A stretch of DNA of 64,000 nucleotides from assembly GCA_011799875.1 (NCBI GenBank), contig CM022299.1:215022070-215086069 (forward strand). The letters run 5' to 3'. This DNA is from Thinopyrum elongatum. Taxonomy: Eukaryota > Streptophyta > Magnoliopsida > Poales > Poaceae. This document shows positions 55,380-64,000 of this stretch, in pieces. Position 1 is the stretch's first letter. Each line of letters begins with the position of its first letter. A model generated the notes under the pieces. The model made no database searches. It saw only the letters and a list, made by a program, of their open reading frames with translations, and was not told the DNA's origin. The position numbers and the translations under genes are program-made.

Positions 55380-56300
55380 TGAATAGATGGATGTAGGTAG
55401 AGTAGGATGAGCATCACAAAAGACAGCTGGTTTTTGCAAAAATTGATTCAAAATCTTAACTTTAGTTTTCTGCAGAAAGCATTTCGGAGCTACCGATTTG
55501 ATAATCTCGGTGACACCGAAGCACTTAACAGAGCCTAAATATGCAATTTCGGTCAGACCGAGTTGCAGTTCGGTGACTCCGAGATGCTAGGGTTTCACTG
55601 AGAAATTGCTTTCGGTCTCACCGATCAGTACGTTTCGGTCAGACCGAGTTGTACTTAGTGCAATGGCTTGAGCCAATCGGTGGGACCGAAAACTTCAATT
55701 CGGTCGGTCCAAGATGAGTTCGGCGGAAACCTAACCCTAAGATTTTGCATCAAAACTAATCTAGAGGAATTTTTGTGTGGATAGGAAGCTTTCAATCGTG
55801 GCAAGAATACATGCACTAACTTTGTGCATTGAATCAGAGAAAGGAAATTGCACAAAGGGGCCAAACCATACCCTAACTTGGTGATGGCTCGCTACGGCGG
55901 CAACGGCGGAGATGATTCCCATTAACGGCGGCGGAGACCTTGCGACGATGGCGCACAGGTGGAGATGACGATGATCCGGAGACCAAGAGCGGCAGCAATG
56001 GGGAGGCGCGTGCTTGAGTGTTTGAAGGAATTTCCAAACATCGGGCCATGGTATTTATACCCATTAGCTGTCGGTGGCGCTGAGTGGAATGGTTCAGTGG
56101 CACCGAGATGCAAAACTGCTTGCAGTTGCTGCAACTCGGTGAGACCGAATTGTTCTAATAGGTGGCACCGAGGTGAAAACCTAGATCAACTTAGTGGTTT
56201 CGGTGGGACCTAATATGAATGTGTTGGTCTGACCGAAGTTCACTAAGAGGTTTTGGAAGTCAGCCCTTGACGGATCTGTGGCTCCGAGTGCTCCTCACTC
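55380..56300 (-). promoter_or_regulatory. Promoter and leader of the Copia-3 extra ORF
   Basis: The minus strand has TATAAATAC at 56059-56051. Upstream lies a palindrome cluster (56071-56240: TCGGTGGCGCTGA, TCGGTGAGACCGA and others). Downstream is a GC-rich leader with several CCGCCG runs (56040-55880), then an AT-rich intron-like stretch containing a second palindrome cluster (55712-55484) and ending at the acceptor (55377). The layout is that of an ordinary plant gene start, and the palindromes are the same motif as in the LTR. Confidence 0.55.
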
Positions 56301-56457
56301 GGAGGGTCCTAAAAAGACTTGTTCAAATTTTGTGATGTAGCATGAATAGAATTTGAGAAGAGAAAAAGCATAGATAGCTAGAGGGAGTTCTTAGGCATTC
56401 TTGCCATCCATTTGGCCAATAAAAACCAAACAATCAAAACTACAAATCGATGTCCTC

Positions 56458-56654
56458 TGTCAGATTCAGAGCTCCGTTGACCCAAAGGAGGTTCGAACAC
56501 TGGGGTGTGTGTGAAGAACTCAACCTCTCCGGCCAACCGATTCGTCGCCCCCATGGCCGAGCTCGATGAACGGGAAAGGAAATGGACACAACAGTTTACC
56601 CAGGTTTGGGCCACCTTGCGGTGTAATACCCTACTCCTGCTTTGGGGTGGATTA
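56458..56654 (-). mobile_element. Tat-N5 LTR fragment
   Basis: The plus strand begins TGTCAGATTCAGAGCTCCGT and follows the Tat-N LTR text up to TGCGGTGTAATACCCTACTC. No PBS adjoins its left end, so by orientation it is the outer end of a 3' LTR. Gypsy-C is inserted at 56655; the rest lies beyond the window. Confidence 0.75.
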
Positions 56655-59600
56655 TGTGACGCCCCCGGCTCAATCGTGCACTAATCATACATGCAAATGC
56701 ACACGATCAAGCCTAAGGACTCACGGGAAGATATCACAACACAACTCTAAAACATAAATAAAATCATACAAGCTTTATATTACAAGCGAGGGGCCTCAAG
56801 GGCTCGAATACATAAGCTTGCGTACAAGCGTCAGTGGAAGCATCAGATATCTGAGTACAGATATAAAAGAAAACACAGATAGGCCCTTAGAAGGCGGGGC
56901 AAAAGAAAAACACTACGATCGAAAGGCGTAGGCCTCCTGCCTGGGACCCTCCGATCCTACTCCTGGTCGATGGCAAGCTCGAAGTAATATCCACCCTCGG
57001 GGTAGTAGTAGCGATCGTCGGCGGGGGCAGCTGTATCCGGGGCTCCGACATCTGGTTGCAACAAATGGATATGGGGGAAAAAGAAAGCAAAGCAACCGTG
57101 AGTACTCATCCGAAGTACTCAACAAGCAAGGATCTACACTACATATGCAACATTATCAAAGAGAGGCTGTATATGTGGACTGGGCTGCAGAAATGCCAGA
57201 ATAGAGAGAAAGCCTAGTCCTATCAAAGACTAGCATCTTCAGAGGTCTTGCAGCATTAGAAGAGTGTAGATTAGCACCATATAAAGTAGTAGTATCATTA
57301 AGTCTCATCCTCACCCAGAGATCCTTTCTCGACTCCCTGCGAGAAAGCAACCCCAGAGCCATACAGTCATCAACCTCATCCGAAGATCCCTTCTCGACTC
57401 CCTGCGAGAAGCAATCCCAGAGCCATAGTATCCAATTCTAATTGTATCAATCGGGATACAACTCCGAGTGTCCGTTACCGAGGATCCGGCTATGCATAGA
57501 TTAGTTCTTCCCTGCAGGGGTGCACCAACTTACCCACCACGCTCGCTTAACTCCGGCCGGACACACTTTTACGGGTCATGCCCGGCCTCGGCCAAACAAC
57601 ACACCGCAACCCTACCTATAGCTCAGCAGAGAGGTCCCCGCCGGTCTACATCCTAAGCGCAAGGGGGTCTTGGCCATCGCCCCTCACCCTCTGGGTCGTT
57701 GCGCACAGGGTGAATACCAGCATCACCTCGGGTGGCCGACACGATCTGACCGTGCCGCAATGCTGAACTGGATGTCTGTCAGAGCTTTCGGCTGATGCTA
57801 CGATGCAAAACGCCCATACTATGCCCACGTGATGGTTAGTGCCATCAGGCCAGAGGCCCACTCAGATCACATATCCAAACCGTTAGTACCTTGGGGGTGC
57901 GGTAACGAGAAGAGACTCACGAAAGATGTGACCCCGTCGCCCCGTCTCGAGGACTTGCGGCAAGGGCCAAGAATGCCCGGCCACGCCTCGTATCCATCAC
58001 TCGGGCACCATACAGGCAACCCATCTTCACATCACACGCGGGTACCCCTCAGGGTCGACCCGCCTTTCCAAGTAACAATAGTACAGTCCAAGTATCCGTG
58101 TGTCCATAACATCAGGGGAATCCTAGGTATCACCGTCGTTGGATTCCTACTCGATGTAATCATCAAGGTGAACTCGGAGGAATCACCCTCGATGGGTTCA
58201 CACTTGAGGTGTCGTAGGACGGCATCGTTATCGGAAGCGGTGAAGGAGGAATCACCCTCGATGACCACAACCGAATAGCTACTCTACAGAGTTAACATCA
58301 GAAGTGCTACAAGAGGTTTCACCCTCGGCACTCGATAGTAATGCTGCAGTGTCGTTACAACTAAGGGGGGGTGATGTGCGGTGCCGGGGCCTGGTCTTCA
58401 ATCCCGTTGATCGGGTCTTCGGATAATCCAGCGGGGCAATCGGGATAAGTGGGGTCACTGATAGGTCTCTACCCAGCCTATAATAAGCAGTTTAGGATAT
58501 GCAGGTAATATCAACAGCAGGTTACAATAAACAGGCTATGCATCAGAATAGGTAAAGCAGTAGCAGTAGCAATTCTAATGCAAGCATGAGAAAATAGAAT
58601 GGGCGATATCAGGATGATCAAAGGGGGGGGGGGGGGCTTGCCTGGTTGCTCGGCGGCAAGGGCAAGGTCGTCAATGGTATCGTCGGTCTCCGGAGCTGCG
58701 TCGGTACCAGGAACTACGTCGGTGTCAGGGTCTACCGAGAGAGAAGAGGGGGAAGAAACAATAAATACAAAGCAATCAAGAGCATGGCATGCCAATAAGC
58801 AGAGCTAGTGGTGTTCTATCGTGGTGCTACACGATTTAGGTGAAGAGGGAAAACATCCGGGAATGTTTTCCTGGTTCCGGACATTTGTCAGACAGATGAC
58901 CGGAGGGGAACGGTTCCATGTTCAGGTAGCTAGGGACATGTGACGGACGAACGGACCGCGGATTCGGATCTGTCTCAAAATTCTGAGCATTTTTCATATA
59001 TAAATTATTTTCATCGGAGTTACGGTTTAAAAGATATGATTTTCTAAAGTTTTTATTAATTTCTGGAATTTCTGGATTTAATTAAATTAACATTATCCTG
59101 AGCAGTACAGGGTGACGTCATCATGACGTAATGCTGACGTCAGCAGTCAACAGAGGGGCTGACTAGGTCAAACCTGACGTGTGGGGCCCACATGTCATAG
59201 ACACAGGGCTAATCCAGGGTTTAAATTTAACTAAAACTAATTAACAGGGGTGTGGCCCCACCTGTCAGTGAGTAATTAGTAATTAATTAACATTTTAATT
59301 AACAGTTTATTTATTTTTAAAATTGATTTAAACCGTGCGGGACCCACATGCCAGTGGCGGGGCCAGCCCAGTCAGCGGCTGACCCGGTCAACTGAGGCCA
59401 GCCGGGCCCTAGGGGCCACCAGGCAGTGACCCTGGGGGTGGCCCCAGCTGGCCACGTCAGCACGGGCGCCGGCGTTTAGCCGCCGGTGGCCAAAACCACG
59501 GCGGAGGCAAGGGCCAGCGGCGGAAATTGGCTACGGGGGTCCGTTCGTCGCGCAGTTTGCGCCGTTTGAATGAGGGGAACCCGCCACGTCGTTTGGGGGT

Positions 59601-60844
59601 ACCGGGCAGAGCTGGGGCTGCCGGAGTCGACGGCAGCGAGCGCCGTGGCGGACGCCGATGTTCGGGCCTCGACGGGGTGGAGGCTAGAGGGCACGGGAGG
59701 ACGCGGGGGTGAGCTTGCCGGGCTCCTAGGAGCACCAGGAGCTCGATGCCTTGCCCAGGGACGAACGCGGCTGCCTGAGCGCACGTCTGCGACGAGCTCG
59801 ATGGTGGCGAGCGATTCGGCCACGTCGGGGCAGGAGCTCCGGGCAGCTAGAGAGGTTAGAGAAGGGCGCATTCGGCGGAGTGGCTCACCGCGGAAACGCA
59901 GGGTCTAGGTAGCGGGCTCGGGGAAGCTCGGAGTGGATGGCACGGTGGCGATGGCGACGGCGATGCACAGAAGGGGATCAGCTCGATCCCGTGGTTGCGC
60001 TGCTCCCTGAGTTGATGCAGGGCTCCCGCTCGATGGAGACGAGGACAGTGGCTCGATCGGGCACGGTGGTGAGGCGAGGCGGCGATGATGGACGCGCGAT
60101 TCAGGGAGGCGCAGCCATGGCCGCGTCGGGCGAGGTGAGGGGAACCAGGGAGAGAGAGGGAGTGAGCGAAGGAGAGGCCAGAGGAGCGCGGGGCTCTGCC
60201 CTTATCTACCAAGCGGGCGCGGGGAGCGCGGTGTCGAGCAAGCGAGGTGGGGGGCCAGGGTGTGGCGCGCGCGCGCGCGGTCGACAGCGTTGCGGCGATG
60301 AACAAAGGAGGGAGACGAGGTGGGGAGTGGGCTGGGCCTGCACTGCTGCTTCGGGCTAAAGCGCACACTAGCAAGGCCCCTTTTCTTTCCCTTTTCTATT
60401 TTCTGTTTCGTTTTCTATTTTCTTTCCTGTTTTACAAATAGTTTGGCCACTAAATGGTTTTTGTAAAATATGAGACCTAGCCCATAAATCATAGTGCATT
60501 GTATGCCACTGCAATAAAATGGTTCTGAATACAAAGGTTTTCATTTGGGATATTATTTAATTTAAAAGGTATTAAATAGTGTTGTTTTACTGCTGTTTGA
60601 GACAGTTAATTAATTTAGTGAATGTTGGTTATGATTTTAGAATTGCTTCTGGAATATTTGCCATTTAATGAACATTTTAGTTTCTGATTTGAGCAACTTT
60701 TATTTTCCACTTTAATTTTGAATTTCCATTTGAATTTGAATTTGAAAGGAGATATGTTCCAAATGATGTTTAAGCACTGATGATCATGATGACATGGCAT
60801 AATCAAAAGGGTGATCACTGTAGCTTAATACATGGGGTGTTACA
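56655..60844 (-). repeat. Gypsy-C 3' LTR, 4190 bp
   Basis: On the minus strand it begins TGTAACACCCCATG directly after the PPT and ends GGGGGCGTCACA. It contains two similar CCCTTCTCGACTCCCTGCGAGA-type pieces (near 57325 and 57389), a run of about 14 G (58622-58635), a GC-rich third (59330-60360, with a (GC)6 run near 60270) and AT-rich ends. No protein-coding signature; long ORFs in the GC-rich part are frame shadows. Confidence 0.85.
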
Positions 60845-60856
60845 AATCTCCTCCAC
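60845..60856 (-). other. Gypsy-C polypurine tract
   Basis: The minus strand reads GTGGAGGAGATT, ending at the base before the LTR. Confidence 0.8.
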
Positions 60857-60880
60857 TAACAAGAATTCTCGTCCCGATAA

Positions 60881-62335
60881 TTAAGAGGTAGAAGGAAAAA
60901 GTTCGGGGTATTCCGCACGAAGATTATCCTCGCGTTCCCAAGTGGCTTCATCTTCAGTATGATTTGTCCACTGTACATTGAGGAACTTGGTAACCTTCTG
61001 ACGGGTCCGACGTTCAGCTTCATCGAGAAGGCGGATCGGATGTTCCTTATATGAAAGATCATCATGCAATTCGAGCATCTCGTGATCCACTGCACGGTGC
61101 GGAGATTCCTTGAAGCAACGACGAAGTTGCGACACATGGAAGACATCGTGGATATGAGAGAATTGCGGCGACAACTCCAATTTATATGCCACCTGACCAC
61201 GCCTAGCAATTATGCGGAAAGGACCAATGTAGCATGGAGCTAACTTGCCCTTGATTCCAAAACGGTGAGTGCCCTTCATAGGAGTGACTCGCAAATAAGC
61301 TTGATCACCAGGTTGATAAGTCAAACCCCATCGTTTGCGATCATAGTTGCTCTTCTGACGGTCCTTAGCCGTCTTGAGATTTTCGCGGACGATACCAACT
61401 TGCTCTTCGGCGTGTTGAATAATATCCGGACCTACGAGCGGTCGTTCCCCAGTTTCTGACCAATTCAGAGGGGTTCGACACTTACGTCCATATAGAACTT
61501 CGAAGGGGGCCATTTTCAAGCTGGCTTGATAGCTGTTGTTATAAGAGAACTTGGCATATGGAAGAGATTCTTCCCACTTCTTGCCGAAAGAAATAACACA
61601 ATCTCGCATCATATCTTGAAGCACTTGATTAACTCGCTCAACCTGGCCTTGGGATTGGGGGTGATAAGCTGAACTCCAGGTAATATGAGTTCCCATAGCT
61701 TCTTGGAAACTTTCCCAGAACTTTGAAGTGAAAAGGCCGCCACGGTCAGAACTAATCTCCTTCGGAATGCCGTGGAGTGAAACAATTATGGAGATATACA
61801 ACTCTGCTAACTAACTAGCAGTGATAGTTTCCTTGACGGGCAGAAAGTGTGCAACTTTAGAGAGTTGGTCGACGACGACAAGAATAGCATCGTGACCCTT
61901 CTGTGACCTGGGAAGGCCAGTAATGAAATCCATTTGCACTTTATCCCATTTCCATAAAGGAATAGGTAACGGTTGCAGAATTCCAGTAGGCTTCTGATGT
62001 TCTGCTTTAACGCGACGACACACATCACATTCAGCAACATAACAAGCAATGTCCTGCTTCATTCTAGACCACCAGTACCTTTGACGGAGATCATGATACA
62101 TCTTGGTGCTACCCAGATGAATAGACAGTAGGGTATCATGGGCCTCCTTCATGACTTTGTCAGTCATAAGCTCGAAGCGAGGTACCACAATGCGGTTTCT
62201 GAAATACAAGGTTCCATCTTCAGACAGCGAGAAATCCCTGTACTTTTCATGGTGAAGATTTTTCTTCATCAAATCAACTTCAGCATCTTTAGCTTGCGCA
62301 TTCTTAACAGCTTTCTCAAGATCTAGTTGTATCAC
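60881..62335 (-). pseudogene. Gypsy-C integrase with chromodomain
   Basis: 62335-61811 carries the zinc-binding domain (HDTLLSIHLGSTKMYHDL, CDVCRRVKAEHQKPTG) and the first catalytic Asp (VQMDFITGLPRSQKGH). A stop at about 61811 separates it, in the same frame, from 61801-60881: EISSDRGGLFTSKFWESFQE and YHPQSQGQVERVNQVLQD supply the second Asp and the Glu. The C-terminal half has GKLAPCYIGPFRIIARRGQV (GPY/F module) and ends KFLNVQWTNHTEDEATWERE, a chromodomain remnant that in relatives targets insertion to heterochromatin. Only one stop breaks about 480 codons. Confidence 0.9.
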
Positions 62336-64000
62336 AAGGTTATTAAGAGAACCCTATGGAACAATACGCAGATTCAGCTTGCACAGTTCTTCAAAAAGAC
62401 GAGGCTGAGCTCGCCTAACCATGAGGTTGTCGCAATAGGACTTGCGGCTTAAGGCATCAGCCATCACGTTAGCCTTGCCAGGGGTATAGGATATACCCAA
62501 ATCATAGTCCGCAATGGCCTCCATCCATCATTGCTGACGGAGGTTTAGAGATGGTTGAGTAAACAAGTACTTCAGACTTTTATGATCCGTGTAGATCTCG
62601 CAACAATTACCGAGAAGGTAATGTCACCACAACTGCAGTGCATAGATGAGAGCAGCTAGTTCTAGATCATGTACTGGATAATTCTCTTCATGTGGGCGCA
62701 ACTGACGAGAGCCATAGGCAATCACTTTACGCTCTTGCATTAGGACACTGCCTAATCCTTCACGGGATGCTTCACAAATAGATCAAAAAATCTTTGTGAG
62801 AATCTGGAGTAGCAAGTACTGGGGCAGATGTCAGCTTGTCTTTGAGTGTTTGAAAACTTACTTGACATTTGTCTGTCTATTCAAACTTAACGCCCTTGTG
62901 AAGCAGATCAGTCAAAGGCTTAGCAATCTTAGAAAAATTCTCAACAAATCGACGGCAATAGCTTGCAAGGTCGAGAAAACTTCTCACTTGCTTGACGTTC
63001 TTTGGAGGAGTCCAATCAAGAATAGCCTGAACTCGTTCTGGGTTAACGGCAATGCCATCTTTGGAAATCACATGGCCGAGGTATGTCACTTCAGACAACT
63101 AGAATTCACATTTGGAGTATTTGGCATACAACTGGTGTTCTCGGAGCCTTTCCAGTACAAGACGGAGGTGTTCGGCATGTTCTTCCTTATTCTTCGAATA
63201 GACCAGAATATCATCCAGATATACCACGACAAATTTGTCGAGATAATCCATGAAGATGTAATTCATCAGACGGGAGAATGTGGCTGGAGCATTGGTTAAG
63301 CCAAAAGACATTACAGTGCACTCATAAGAGCCATAGCGAGTAACAAATGCAGTCTTGGGAATATCCTCTTCACGGACACGGATCTGATGATAACCCAATC
63401 TCAAATCAAGCTTAGAGAATACCAAGGAACCAGCAAGTTGATCATACAAATCATTGATTCTGGGAAGCAGATACTTGTTCTGGATTGTGGCTTGGTTAAT
63501 GGGCCGATAATCCTGAACCAATCGGTTAGTTCCATCCTTCTTCTTAACGAAGAGTGAAGGTGCTCCCCAAGTAGAGGAACTGGGGCGGATGAAACCTTTC
63601 TTAAGTGATGTGTCGATTTCTTCCTTAAGCTCGAGAAGATGATGCGGAGGCATCTTATAAGGACGCTTCGCAATAGGGGTAGTGCCGGGCTTCAAGTCGA
63701 TGACGAACTCGACAGCTCTAGCAGGGGGTATTCCTGGAAGTTCCTCTGGAAATACATCTTGAAAATCACAAACAACTGGAATGTTCTCGATGCCTTCAAG
63801 CGGTGAAGCATTCAATGCATTCAGAACATATATTTGAGTCTCAGCATCCTGAGCTATTCGGGCTGAGTATTTGACTGTCTGGCCAGAAGGGTGTGTGATG
63901 CGGACTGTTTCAGTGGCACAGTCAATCAAAGCTTTATGAGGCTTCAACCAGTCCATACCCAGAATAATGTCTATGTTGGAGGTCTTGAGAGCAATGAGAG
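62336..64000 (-). pseudogene. Gypsy-C protease end, reverse transcriptase and RNase H
   Basis: 63956-63099 starts [20 protein letters not shown] (end of the protease region) and carries [55 protein letters not shown] (motif A Asp present) and [14 protein letters not shown] (YLDD present). A TAG at 63101-63099 is followed in frame by [16 protein letters not shown] to 62877. RNase H is frameshifted (pieces such as [20 protein letters not shown] on the minus strand near 62460-62520). At least one frameshift separates RT from integrase. Gag lies beyond the window. Confidence 0.85.

Larger units (their letters stand above)
51357..56457 (-). mobile_element. Copia-3, Sirevirus-like, 3' part with extra ORF
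   Basis: On the minus strand: extra-ORF promoter region (56300-55380), extra ORF (55362-53240), non-coding with two PPT-like tracts (53190-53177 and 52723-52710), then 3' LTR (52709-51357) that lacks its last roughly 240 bp. The LTR is clearly the same family as Copia-2 (palindromes, leader ORF, PPT). The pol region should lie to the right but is missing; Tat-N5 begins at 56458. Confidence 0.75.
56655..64000 (-). mobile_element. Gypsy-C, chromodomain (Tekay/Del-like) element, cut by right edge
   Basis: 3' LTR 56655-60844 and, on the minus strand, a pol region running to the window end. Gypsy order, a YLDD reverse transcriptase and a C-terminal chromodomain-like module place it among chromoviruses, Tekay/Del type. 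The LTR is flanked on the left by GATTA (56650-56654), which should recur at the other end outside the window. Confidence 0.85.

Noticed and set aside
57156..58278. Short ORFs that could be a host exon
   Set aside because: They are within the Gypsy-C LTR, lack splice-supported continuation and match no domain I know.
59476..60374. Several ORFs of 110-170 residues on both strands
   Set aside because: They lie in the GC-rich third of the Gypsy-C LTR, overlap in many frames and show only Arg/Ala/Pro-rich composition.
1..64000. tRNA, rRNA, small nucleolar RNA or microRNA genes
   Set aside because: I looked for cloverleaf, A/B-box and rRNA-like text and saw none; a covariance-model scan would be needed to exclude small RNAs.

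Overview
This is a piece of a large, repeat-rich grass genome, most likely Triticeae (wheat, Aegilops, barley or rye). The reasons are a BARE/Angela-type Copia terminus, Sirevirus-like Copia elements, long-LTR Gypsy elements and CACTA transposons, all packed into each other with no convincing host gene, rRNA, tRNA or CRISPR. Almost every base can be assigned to a transposable element or a fragment of one. Species and exact TE family names cannot be fixed from the sequence alone, so I use neutral labels.

Layout, left to right. 1-1339: end of a minus-strand Gypsy LTR. 1340-4050: broken BARE-like Copia, minus strand. 4051-5561: CACTA-like terminus and unclear remnants. 5562-27538: Copia-1, a plus-strand Sirevirus-like element (5' LTR, PBS, gag-pol, extra 3' region without 3' LTR). 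It is split by CACTA-1 (8665-11769, TSD TTT) and by Gypsy-A (16756-26591, Athila-like, TSD GTGGT, nearly intact pol). 27539-28439 plus 35556-35612: Gypsy-B pol end, LTR and PBS, split exactly inside the PBS by Tat-N1 (28440-35555). 35613-36555 plus 45725-47836: Tat-N2, split by Copia-2 (36556-45724, minus, both LTRs). 47837-49238: CACTA-2 end with a repeat array. 49239-50409: Tat-N3 (minus) head-to-head with Tat-N4 (plus, 50410-51356). 51357-56457: Copia-3 (minus), truncated LTR plus a long extra ORF region with its own TATA box. 56458-56654: Tat-N5 fragment. 56655-64000: Gypsy-C, minus, chromodomain (Tekay/Del-like), with a 4.19-kb LTR and pol running off the right edge.

How the parts work: the autonomous families (Copia-1/2/3, Gypsy-A/C) encode or once encoded gag, protease, integrase, reverse transcriptase and RNase H. 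All copies here carry stops, frameshifts or missing catalytic residues, so the window is a graveyard. The Tat-N elements keep LTRs, PBS, PPT, a gag remnant and an antisense, intron-containing ORF but no pol, so they would depend on proteins from relatives.

The most interesting signal is regulatory. Unrelated LTRs carry arrays of short palindromes (TCGGTNNNACCGA in Copia-2/3, GCGGTAGTACCGC in Copia-1, CCCGTGCGCACGGG in Gypsy-B), each sitting immediately upstream of a TATA box. In Copia-3 the same palindrome array also sits upstream of the internal TATA box of the extra ORF. Second is CACTA-1, which carries what looks like a captured two-domain B3 transcription-factor gene with splice sites that restore the reading frame.
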